A stretch of 14,743 bases of DNA. Origin: CAYWNA01 sp964459305 (lineage in GTDB: Bacteria; Planctomycetota; Planctomycetia; Pirellulales; Pirellulaceae). Positions 5,731 through 12,936 of the stretch are shown one piece after another. The notes under the pieces were generated by a model. It was not told where the DNA came from. It did not search any database and worked only from the letters and a program-made list of their open reading frames with translations. How positions within the stretch are numbered: position 1 is the stretch's first letter; every line of letters starts with the position of its first letter. The position numbers and the translations under genes were made by a program. The stretch covers positions 1-14,743 of the forward strand of contig CAYWNA010000304.1 in assembly GCA_964459305.1 (NCBI GenBank), given 5' to 3'.

Positions 5731-7818
5731 CTCCACTTCCGTCCCGCTCACAAAGCCGTCGCGGTGCTCACGCTGGCTGCGGTCCAGCAGGTTTTGACCG
5801 ACGGCCGAAAACTCCCAACAGTCGTTCGGCCGCCATCCCAGGCGGAGGTCCATCGTGAAGTATTGGGGGATGTCGAGGGCGGGCACGTTGTCCACGTAGC
5901 GGCCTATCACGTCGAATTCCAGGCCGTGCGCCAGGTCCCACGAGGATTGCAGGCACACTTGATTGTGCGGGGTTAGGCCTTCCGGGGATTCGTTCTCCGC
6001 GCCGGGCTGGGCGTGATGCTGGATCTGCACGAAGCTGTATTGGGTCGAAAACCGCCAGCAGGGCGTGATGTCCCAGGCGGCGCCTAGTTCAAACCCGTAA
6101 TGCTCCGCGTCCACAAAATTGCCTGTGGGGAACGGAAGGACAGTCGTTCCCAGCGCCGGACCCTGGCCCGGTTCCGGGGGCAAAAAGCGGCGGGAGAGTA
6201 CTCCGTCGTAGTCAAAGGAGAACAAGGCCAAGTCCCATGAGAAATCGTCGGTCGGCTGGGCGCGCCATCCCAACTCAAAGGACCACAAGACCTCCGCCTC
6301 GAACGACTCATCACCCAGCACTTCGACAAAGACGCCCGGCGCCGCAGGCAGCCGGAACGTAATATCGTGTCCGGTGCGCGTGGGCGTTACCACCGCCCGT
6401 GACACGGCGGCCCAGGCAGCCGCACGCTCACTCGGCCGCCACAACAGGCGGGCCGTGGGCTGCACCTCGAACCCTGAGAAGTCGTTCACCGACAGCTTTG
6501 TGCCCGCCGTAAAGTAAAGTACGTCCTCCAGCAGCGTCATCTCGTCCTGGACGAAGGCGCTAGGGATGTCGTAGTCGCGGGCGGCGGGATCGTAGTCGAT
6601 GAAGAACGCGTTTTGCGTCCGGAAGTTGTCCGAGTACAGCCGGTATCCCAGGCCCCAAATCACCTTGTGGTAGCAGCCGAGACGGAATCGATGCTGGAAA
6701 TCCAAATCGAAGGTTTCCCGGTCGTAGCGAAACAGGCGCGAATCCCGCACCGCCCGGTCGTAATACGCTTGCAGAGTCCAATCGGATTCCTCACTCTGTT
6801 CCCGCTGCCAGCGGAAAAGTACATTTTCCCCGGACACGTCCTCGGCGTCGCGGAAGGGAAGCAAGACAGCGGAAGTCGGATCGGACACCGTGTCGGCCAA
6901 TCCCACACCCGATTGGCCGTCGTAGTAGTCGCCTTCGAGCGTCAGGGAGTCGCAGCAGGTCGGCTCCCAGTCCATGCGAAAACCGGCTCGTCCCTGCCGC
7001 CAGTCGTCGAGGGCCTCGCCGCCGGGGGCGAAGCCCCGGTCTCGCTCGAATTGTTTACCGTAAACTCGCCAGTGAAAGTCGTCGCCATTGCCGCCCCCAT
7101 AGCGCACCGTGCTGAAACCACGCTCGTAGGTGCCGCCGCCTCCGACGATCATTCCTCCCTGCGAATCCTTCGCGGACTTGGTGATGATGTTGATGATTCC
7201 ATTGACTGCGTTCGCGCCCCAAACGGTGGCCCCCGGCCCGCGGATCACTTCGATCCGTTCGACGTCTTGCAGCACCACATCTTGCACGTCCCACCAGACG
7301 CCCCCGAAGATCGGAGTATAGATACTGCGGCCATCGATTTGCACCAGCAGTCTGCTCGCAAACCGGTCTTGGAGACCACGCACCGAAATCGCCCATTTGT
7401 TGGAGTCGATTTTGGCCACGTTGACACCAGGCGCCAGCCGCAGGGCATCCATGATGGAAGTGACTCCGGAGCGGCGGATCATTTCGTTGGTGATCACGAA
7501 CACCGCTGCCGGCGAACGACCCACGGTGCTTGGTTGCCGTGCGACGGTCGTCACTTCCTGCTCAAGCGCGGGGACAAGGACCGGCTGTTCGAGCAATGCC
7601 TCCAACTCAGCCAGCGGCGACGGCTCTGCTGGCTGGCCGTTCTCCTGATCCGGTGGCTGTACGGAGATGACTGCGAAACGTGAATCTTGCCTTTGTGATG
7701 AGGCGGAAGTCGTCGGCTCGTCGGCTCGCGCGACCACTGACACTGCTAGAAACGACGCCGCAAGCAGAGTCAAGCATCCTGCCAATGCGCTCGTTTGGCG
7801 CGCTGATTCTACCACCAT
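5695..7818 (-). CDS. TonB-dependent receptor (TBDR2)
   Basis: Complete 707-residue outer-membrane receptor. The signal peptide spans residues 1-32 (ending VVARA, then DE). An acidic linker follows, with the helix PLAELEALLEQPVLV at 68-82 and then EVTTVARQ at 88-95. That last segment occupies the place of EVTSVSKK in related TBDRs and is the best candidate for a TonB box. The plug covers about 99-215 and shows AVFVITNEMIRRSG, LLVQIDGRSIYTP, VERIEVIRGPGATVWGANAV and NGIINIITK. The barrel ends in GYRLY-type strands, VGQNLLD and a terminal YGQVVRRW, whose final Trp suits Bam recognition. The frame is open upstream to 7929, but the ATG at 7816-7818 follows GGAAGGGA and begins the signal peptide, so it was chosen. 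The substrate is unknown. It is probably co-transcribed with TBDR3, which lies 136 bp upstream. An LAGC lipobox-like string at 12-15 sits too early to be used. Confidence 0.92.
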   Translation of the reverse strand: MVVESARQTSALAGCLTLLAASFLAVSVVARADEPTTSASSQRQDSRFAVISVQPPDQENGQPAEPSPLAELEALLEQPVLVPALEQEVTTVARQPSTVGRSPAAVFVITNEMIRRSGVTSIMDALRLAPGVNVAKIDSNKWAISVRGLQDRFASRLLVQIDGRSIYTPIFGGVWWDVQDVVLQDVERIEVIRGPGATVWGANAVNGIINIITKSAKDSQGGMIVGGGGTYERGFSTVRYGGGNGDDFHWRVYGKQFERDRGFAPGGEALDDWRQGRAGFRMDWEPTCCDSLTLEGDYYDGQSGVGLADTVSDPTSAVLLPFRDAEDVSGENVLFRWQREQSEESDWTLQAYYDRAVRDSRLFRYDRETFDLDFQHRFRLGCYHKVIWGLGYRLYSDNFRTQNAFFIDYDPAARDYDIPSAFVQDEMTLLEDVLYFTAGTKLSVNDFSGFEVQPTARLLWRPSERAAAWAAVSRAVVTPTRTGHDITFRLPAAPGVFVEVLGDESFEAEVLWSFELGWRAQPTDDFSWDLALFSFDYDGVLSRRFLPPEPGQGPALGTTVLPFPTGNFVDAEHYGFELGAAWDITPCWRFSTQYSFVQIQHHAQPGAENESPEGLTPHNQVCLQSSWDLAHGLEFDVIGRYVDNVPALDIPQYFTMDLRLGWRPNDCWEFSAVGQNLLDRSQREHRDGFVSGTEVERGVYGQVVRRW

Positions 7819-7847
7819 GCTCGATTCCCTTCCGGTGGGATGATCAT

Positions 7848-7990
7848 CCAGCGTCCGTCCATGGAACGCCTGGGAATTGCCAAGTTGAGTGCGGGTGACC
7901 CCACCTCCTCCTCTCAATCGAACAAGCACTCACAGCCTCTCTCCGTGACGATACCTACCATCGCCGCACCACCTGTCCGTAAACGCCGCG
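7848..7990. repeat. 143-bp receptor spacer repeat, copy B
   Basis: This is the second copy of the spacer at 5588-5730, at an offset of exactly 2260 bp. It covers the last 36 bases of the receptor at 7955 and the spacer up to about 30 bases before the start of TBDR2, just short of its ribosome site. On the minus strand an ATG overlaps the receptor stop (ATGGTAG) and opens a 15-codon ORF, MVGIVTERGCECLFD, which ends in TGA here but not in copy A. Confidence 0.85.
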
Positions 7991-10027
7991 ACGGATTTCG
8001 CCGGTGAATTGCGGCGCTCCACCGGCATCGTCAAACTCAGGATGATGGTGATCGAGCAGATTCTGGCCCACGACCGAGAGCTCCAGATTACTCGTCGGGT
8101 GCCAACCTAATCGCAGATCGAGCGACAGATAACTGGGGACGTCGATCGCGGGCAGCTCGTCCACGTAACGCAACATCAAGTCCAGATCGGTGCGGCAGCC
8201 GATGTCCCAAGACGACATCAAAAACGCCTGGTTGTGGGGGCTCTCGCCTTCGACGTCCGCGACCGATGGAAGCAGCGTCGGGGCTTCCTGCAATTCGATC
8301 TGCAAGAAGGAGTACCACGCGCTGAGGGACCAACACGGTGTGACTTGCCACCTGCCGCTGATTTCAACTCCGTAGGTATCGCCGCTCATCTCGTTCGCAA
8401 AAGCGACGGGAATGGGAAAGCCGCCCCCCACCACTTCGCGCGCCTGCAGGTCCTCGTACACGTTGTAAGACAAAGCGAGGTCCCAGGAAAAATTCTCGGT
8501 CGGTTGCGCCCGGTAGCCGATTTCGTAGGCGATCAACTCTTCGGAGTCAAATCCTGGCGATGGCCCTAACAGGAAGGGGCCAAGGGGTACGCGGAAACCT
8601 CGGTCGATGCGAGCCGGCGTCCGCACGGCACGCGAAATCGATCCCCAGGCCACGCGCCGGTTGTCCAGCAGCCACAGCAAGCGGGTGCTCGGTTGGACTT
8701 CGACATCGGTAAAATAGTTCTTCTCGAGCTTGGTCCCCAACGTCAAATACAGCCGGTCCTCGGAGAGTGTGATTTCATCCTGGATGAAGGCCGAGTAGAG
8801 GTCGGTCGTCAGTTTCGTAGGGACCAAAGCAAAAGTGCCCGCGGGACCCGTCGGCAGAGAAGTGTAAATACGTCGATATCCGAGCCCCCAGATCGCGTTG
8901 TGGCAATAACCAAGGGGGAATCGATGCTGAAAATCCACATCGACGGTTTCCACGTGCTGCAGAAACGTCGGCGAATTTCGGTCGGTCGCATCGTAGTAGG
9001 TTTGCAACGAGTAATCGGAATCGTCATCGATCGTGTGCGTCCATCGCGCAAGAACGTTGCCGCCCTCAACAACCTCGTCAAACGGCGGCCTGGTGCTGGT
9101 GTTGCTGCCGGATTTTCCGTCGTAGATGTCTCCTTGAACCGTCACGAGGTCACAGTCGCTCGGCGACCAGTCCATCCGCAGTCCGCCTCGCAATTGGTGC
9201 CAATCGTCGGCTCCCAGGTTGCCCGTATCAAACTGCGGCCCGCGGTCGAACCACTTGCTGTAAACGCGCCAGGTCAGGTCGCCCTGTTGGCCGCCGACGC
9301 GGATCGTGCTGAAGCCCTCCTCTTCGGTGCCGCCTCCGCCCTTGGCATACACGCCCACCGTTTCCCGCGTGTTTTTCGTAATGATGTTGATCACGCCGTT
9401 CACCGCGTTGGCGCCCCAGATCGTAGCTCCCGGCCCTCGAATCACCTCGATGCGGTCAATGTCCTCCAGAACCACGTCCTGCACGTCCCAGTACGTCCCC
9501 GCAAACACCGGCGTGTAGACACTGCGACCGTCGATCTGCACCAGCAGATGGTTGGCAAATCGACCGTTGAGGCCGCGGGACGAGATCGCCCACTTGTTGC
9601 CATCGATCCGCGCGACTTGCAGACCGGGCACCAGTCTCAGAGCCTCGGCGATGGTCTGGGCACCGGAGCGGCGGATCATTTCGTTGGTGATCACAAACAC
9701 GGCTGCCGGCGAACGGCCCACGGTGCTTGGTTGCCTGGTGACAGTCGTCACTTCCTGTTCGAGCGCGGGGGCAAGGACCGGCTGTTCAAGCAACGTTTCC
9801 AATTCCTCAACCGCCGAAGAGACATCAGGCTCCATGGGTTGGTCCTCGGCGGACGGCTGCAAGTCGCTTACCGTGACCGGCGGCTCGATCCCGCGATTCA
9901 CCGTCGAACTGGGCGGCTCGGCTGCCGCGGCGGTCGCAGCGAACAAAGTCAGAACCGTCGTTACCCAAACCGCGGCCTTCCTTGTGTGCGCCAGCAGACG
10001 CCGTGCGAATGACATTCGGTGCCGCAT
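7955..10027 (-). CDS. TonB-dependent receptor (TBDR3)
   Basis: Complete 690-residue outer-membrane receptor, the closest relative of TBDR2 in the window. The signal peptide spans residues 1-36 (basic RHRMSFARR, hydrophobic AVWVTTVLTLFAATAAAA). The linker carries the helix EELETLLEQPVLAP at about 74-87 and EVTTVTRQ at 92-99, the possible TonB box. The plug at about 103-220 shows AVFVITNEMIRRSG, GLNGRFANHLLVQIDGRSVY, IDRIEVIRGPGATIWGANAV and NGVINIITK. The barrel ends with VGQNLLD and YGQVVRRW. The frame is open to 10303, but the ATG at 10025-10027 has a strong GGAGG eight bases upstream and starts the signal peptide; the extra upstream codons are non-coding in appearance. It is divergent from TBDR4 across a 533-bp region and is followed by TBDR2. 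Its 5' end is duplicated as a relic at about 435-605. The substrate is unknown. Confidence 0.93.
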   Translation of the reverse strand: MRHRMSFARRLLAHTRKAAVWVTTVLTLFAATAAAAEPPSSTVNRGIEPPVTVSDLQPSAEDQPMEPDVSSAVEELETLLEQPVLAPALEQEVTTVTRQPSTVGRSPAAVFVITNEMIRRSGAQTIAEALRLVPGLQVARIDGNKWAISSRGLNGRFANHLLVQIDGRSVYTPVFAGTYWDVQDVVLEDIDRIEVIRGPGATIWGANAVNGVINIITKNTRETVGVYAKGGGGTEEEGFSTIRVGGQQGDLTWRVYSKWFDRGPQFDTGNLGADDWHQLRGGLRMDWSPSDCDLVTVQGDIYDGKSGSNTSTRPPFDEVVEGGNVLARWTHTIDDDSDYSLQTYYDATDRNSPTFLQHVETVDVDFQHRFPLGYCHNAIWGLGYRRIYTSLPTGPAGTFALVPTKLTTDLYSAFIQDEITLSEDRLYLTLGTKLEKNYFTDVEVQPSTRLLWLLDNRRVAWGSISRAVRTPARIDRGFRVPLGPFLLGPSPGFDSEELIAYEIGYRAQPTENFSWDLALSYNVYEDLQAREVVGGGFPIPVAFANEMSGDTYGVEISGRWQVTPCWSLSAWYSFLQIELQEAPTLLPSVADVEGESPHNQAFLMSSWDIGCRTDLDLMLRYVDELPAIDVPSYLSLDLRLGWHPTSNLELSVVGQNLLDHHHPEFDDAGGAPQFTGEIRRGVYGQVVRRW

Positions 10028-10560
10028 GGCTTCATCCTCCGTGACCACCCTGGTCCAATGTTGAGCCCTTTCCGATACGCTTCGCCCTCCGCGGGTATGG
10101 CGATATCCGGGATCGGCTAATGATCGCGCCGAAGTAGGCAGCCCGGCAGCCAAGACTGCAAAATGGGACACCGGCTGGCGATCCTGTGTATTCTGCCTAT
10201 CGGCCCTAAAGACCGTACGATTGGAATATTCCGTACAAACGTCCGATTGGGTAAAACCGGCCAAATACGCAGGCCTGCCATCGGGTCTTCGGTTAGTGGA
10301 CACTTATCGAATTGCCATCAGGCTGCTGACCGCACGCGGATAGCTGCCCTCTCGCTACAACCGGAACATCCTCGACAACCGGCATAATCCCTACCATCCG
10401 TACAACTGGTCCTTTCTGGTGCGACCTGGCTTTGGCGCCCCACCCGGACGATTCGGAATAAGCGTCATAGTCCGTATCACAGTGAGAATTGGGGAAATCG
10501 CGAAAGCTAGCACCATGGCGGCTGTGGCCAAAACCCATGGAAGGAATAAGGGGTAGCACG
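10028..10560. promoter_or_regulatory. Divergent intergenic region between TBDR3 and TBDR4
   Basis: These 533 bp must hold the promoters for both receptors. I see no convincing coding frame and no assignable -35/-10 pair. Notable elements are a perfect ten-base palindrome GGAATATTCC at 10223-10232 flanked by GTAC on both sides, and from about 10460 to the TBDR4 start a stretch homologous to the region in front of TBDR5. The part next to TBDR3 (10028-10060) is the one duplicated at about 569-601. Confidence 0.5.
10460..10560 (+). promoter_or_regulatory. Upstream region of TBDR4, duplicated in front of TBDR5
   Basis: This stretch resembles 12811-12936. Shared landmarks are TATCACAGTGAGAATTGGG (against TATCACACTGTGAATTGGG), ATCGC-AAAGC, and the immediate leader GGAAGGAATAAGGGGTAGCACG before the ATG. 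A small dyad TCACAGTGA lies at 10477-10485. The AAGGGG about eight bases before the ATG is the probable ribosome site. A regulatory role is inferred from the conservation. Confidence 0.45.
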
Positions 10561-12789
10561 ATGCGACGTTTGACTTCGCCCTATTTGGTACGTGGATTTG
10601 CATTCTTCATGGCGGTTGGCGCGCTATTGCTCGCCCGTTCCGGACTGGCCGACGAGGCACGTATTCTCTTGTCGGATGACCCCGCGATCATCGCCGAAAC
10701 CACGCCATTTCGACTGGCGCAGCAGCCTATTGAAGACCCTGAAGTCGGAGACGAGTCCGGATCGCCATCGGAGCCGGATCCGCTGGCTGAATTGGAGGCA
10801 TTGCTCGATCAGCCGGTGTTGGTCGACGAGCCAGTGGCCACGACCGTGTCTCGTGTTGAGGAACGGATCTCCGAATCGCCGGGAACCGTTTACGTTTTTC
10901 CCAGGGACATCATTTTCAAAAGAGGCTTCCGAAGCCTGGGTGAGCTGCTGCGGACCGTGCCGGGATTCACGGTCTTTCACAGGGATCTCCAATTCGTGGT
11001 CGGTGTGCGTGGCTTCCAGGCGAACGACAACGATAAGGTTACGCTGCTGATCAACGGCCAGCGAGCCCTCGGAATGCACGAACAGGAATTCCTCAACGGC
11101 CCAATCAACTTGGACAATGTCGAACGGGTCGAAGTGGTCGTCGGTCCTTCCTCTTTGTTCCAACAGGCCCACACGTTGGCAGCAACCATCAACGTGATCA
11201 CCAGGAACGTCGACGGCATTGAGGCTATCGCTGCGACAGGAAATGCCCAACGTTACTCGGCCACAGTCATGGCCGGTCGTCAGTGGTCAGAAGACCATTC
11301 CATCAGTCTCTCTTTCACGACCGAGGAAAAACGGGGCTTTGACGCCTGGGATCCCAACTTCCGCACCAACTTGGCCGGCAGGGATCTGACCGGCGAGCTC
11401 AACCAGCCGAACTACTTTGGTGTACTGAGATGGCAAAACGGAGGATTATCCGTACAGGGCATCGCATACAAATCGACCTGGCCCGAATTACTGATCACCA
11501 ACGGCGACGCTCCAAACGACGGCGAGTTCAAAGAAGAATACTACTCCCTGTTCGTGGATTACGAGCATGAGCTCGATCAAACGCTCACAGGCATCGCCAA
11601 GTTCCAGGCCGAACGCAAGGAAACAGTTCGCAATAGCCAAAATGGGATGCGAAACAATTCAGCCCAGCAGATCCTAAATCAGCGGACTTACCGCGGTGAA
11701 CTCGGGTTGCGGGACCGGGGCTTCGATCGTCATTTGATTCAAACCGGCGTGCAGTACGAGTACGACGAGAACTTTGATACGTATTTCACCTACACCGAGC
11801 TCGGCGCGGGCATCGATATTCCTCCAACGACCTTGGTCAGCCGGGATACGTACGCCCTGGGCTTCTATTTCGACGATCAGATCGAAATATCGGACCGGCT
11901 CAAAATTATCGCTGGTATAAGGATCGACAAGAACACAAGGCTGCCGGACAGTAATGAGTTGTTTCCCGGAGCACGCGCTGCGTTCGTTTACAACACCACG
12001 CCGAACTGGGTTACGAAGGTGACCTACAACCGCTCGGTGCGTATGCCGTCCGCTTTGACGGCGATGAACGAAGTGTGGGGCACGAATAACCCCGCCAGCC
12101 CGAACAAGCCGGCCTGGGCAGATCTGTCCCCGACGGCCTTCGCTCCGGAAATCCTCTCAACCGTCGAATTTCACAATGTCTTCTACTTCGATCCCGCTCG
12201 GGTGGCGCTCATCGTTTACCACGAGGAACTTTCCGACTTCCTCACCTGGTTCCAACCGCATAGTAACGGCGGCCATTTCCGAGGCAACGGAATCGAATTG
12301 ACGCTGGACGCGGAGGTCAATCCCTACTTCGACGTCTGGGCAAATTGTGCATGGAACGACACTCGACTGAACTTATTCAGGGATGACTTGTTCGGTGCCA
12401 ACGTCCCTCCCGGGCTAAACCCAGAAGAGCATCACGCGTACGTCGATCCGAAGGGCCGCCTTGTCGGCTCGCCGGAATGGACGGCAAATATGGGATTTGA
12501 CTGGGACATCACCGAGTGTTTGACATTCTCTCCGGCGGTGCGGTACTTCACCGAGCAAGCCGCATTGGACCGAGTGTCACCAACCCGTGACCAGTTTGTA
12601 AACATCCGCAACCAATTCTACTTCGATGCCGCATTGACCTGGTACAACGCCTGCTGCCGGGACATGGACGTCCGCCTGTCCGGCCGCAATCTCCTGGACA
12701 ACCGCGACCCAGTTGGAGGCCAACTGGTCGCCGACCTGTACCGTCCGCGAGGGATCGAGGTGGTGTTGACGCTGGACATGCGGTTCTGA
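10561..12789 (+). CDS. TonB-dependent receptor (TBDR4), distinct plug subtype
   Basis: Complete 742-residue receptor. The signal peptide spans residues 1-30 (ending RSGLA, then DE). The N-terminal extension contains SDDPAIIAETTPFRLAQQP and the helix DPLAELEALLDQPVLV at about 73-88, followed by EPVATTVSRVEER. The plug at about 106-215 has TVYVFPRDIIFKRGFRSLGE, VRGFQANDNDKVTLLINGQR, VERVEVVVGPSSLFQQ and AATINVITRN. It lacks the usual RGPG and YGxxAxxGVIN pattern of the other receptors. The barrel ends in LSGRNLLDNRDPVGG and VVLTLDMRF, with the expected terminal Phe. The frame is open from 10489, but the ATG at 10561 follows AAGGGG and starts the signal peptide. Leader and upstream DNA match TBDR5, 147 bp downstream on the same strand, while plug and barrel do not. 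The substrate is unknown. Confidence 0.93.
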   Translation: MRRLTSPYLVRGFAFFMAVGALLLARSGLADEARILLSDDPAIIAETTPFRLAQQPIEDPEVGDESGSPSEPDPLAELEALLDQPVLVDEPVATTVSRVEERISESPGTVYVFPRDIIFKRGFRSLGELLRTVPGFTVFHRDLQFVVGVRGFQANDNDKVTLLINGQRALGMHEQEFLNGPINLDNVERVEVVVGPSSLFQQAHTLAATINVITRNVDGIEAIAATGNAQRYSATVMAGRQWSEDHSISLSFTTEEKRGFDAWDPNFRTNLAGRDLTGELNQPNYFGVLRWQNGGLSVQGIAYKSTWPELLITNGDAPNDGEFKEEYYSLFVDYEHELDQTLTGIAKFQAERKETVRNSQNGMRNNSAQQILNQRTYRGELGLRDRGFDRHLIQTGVQYEYDENFDTYFTYTELGAGIDIPPTTLVSRDTYALGFYFDDQIEISDRLKIIAGIRIDKNTRLPDSNELFPGARAAFVYNTTPNWVTKVTYNRSVRMPSALTAMNEVWGTNNPASPNKPAWADLSPTAFAPEILSTVEFHNVFYFDPARVALIVYHEELSDFLTWFQPHSNGGHFRGNGIELTLDAEVNPYFDVWANCAWNDTRLNLFRDDLFGANVPPGLNPEEHHAYVDPKGRLVGSPEWTANMGFDWDITECLTFSPAVRYFTEQAALDRVSPTRDQFVNIRNQFYFDAALTWYNACCRDMDVRLSGRNLLDNRDPVGGQLVADLYRPRGIEVVLTLDMRF

Positions 12790-12810
12790 ACGGAGCGATG
12801 CAAACCAGAC

Positions 12811-12936
12811 ATTAACGTTTCTATCACACTGTGAATTGGGATGATCGCCAAAGCAGGATGATGGCGACCGCGTATTGGCTACTCGGCGGATCGACGGCCA
12901 GGGCCAACACCCACGGAAGGAACAAGGGGCAGTACG
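12811..12936 (+). promoter_or_regulatory. Upstream region of TBDR5, homologous to that of TBDR4
   Basis: The 147-bp gap after TBDR4 contains the dyad TCACACTGTGA at 12824-12834 and the leader GGAAGGAACAAGGGGCAGTACG directly before the TBDR5 ATG. Both have counterparts upstream of TBDR4. Either a separate promoter or an upstream control site copied with the leader is possible. I see no terminator between the two genes. Confidence 0.45.

Noticed and set aside
7774..7785. LAGC lipobox-like string in the TBDR2 signal peptide
   Set aside because: It sits at residues 12-15 and is followed by a further 15 hydrophobic residues and an ARA-DE signal peptidase I site. Outer-membrane receptors are not normally lipoproteins.
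8693..10012. 439-codon plus-strand ORF opposite TBDR3, and a similar one at 6613-7683 opposite TBDR2
   Set aside because: Both are antisense shadows of clear receptor genes. They resemble each other only because the receptors do.
10028..10303. Upstream in-frame extension of TBDR3 to 10303
   Set aside because: A strong GGAGG precedes the ATG at 10027, which begins a typical signal peptide. The extension would bury that signal peptide 92 residues inside the protein.
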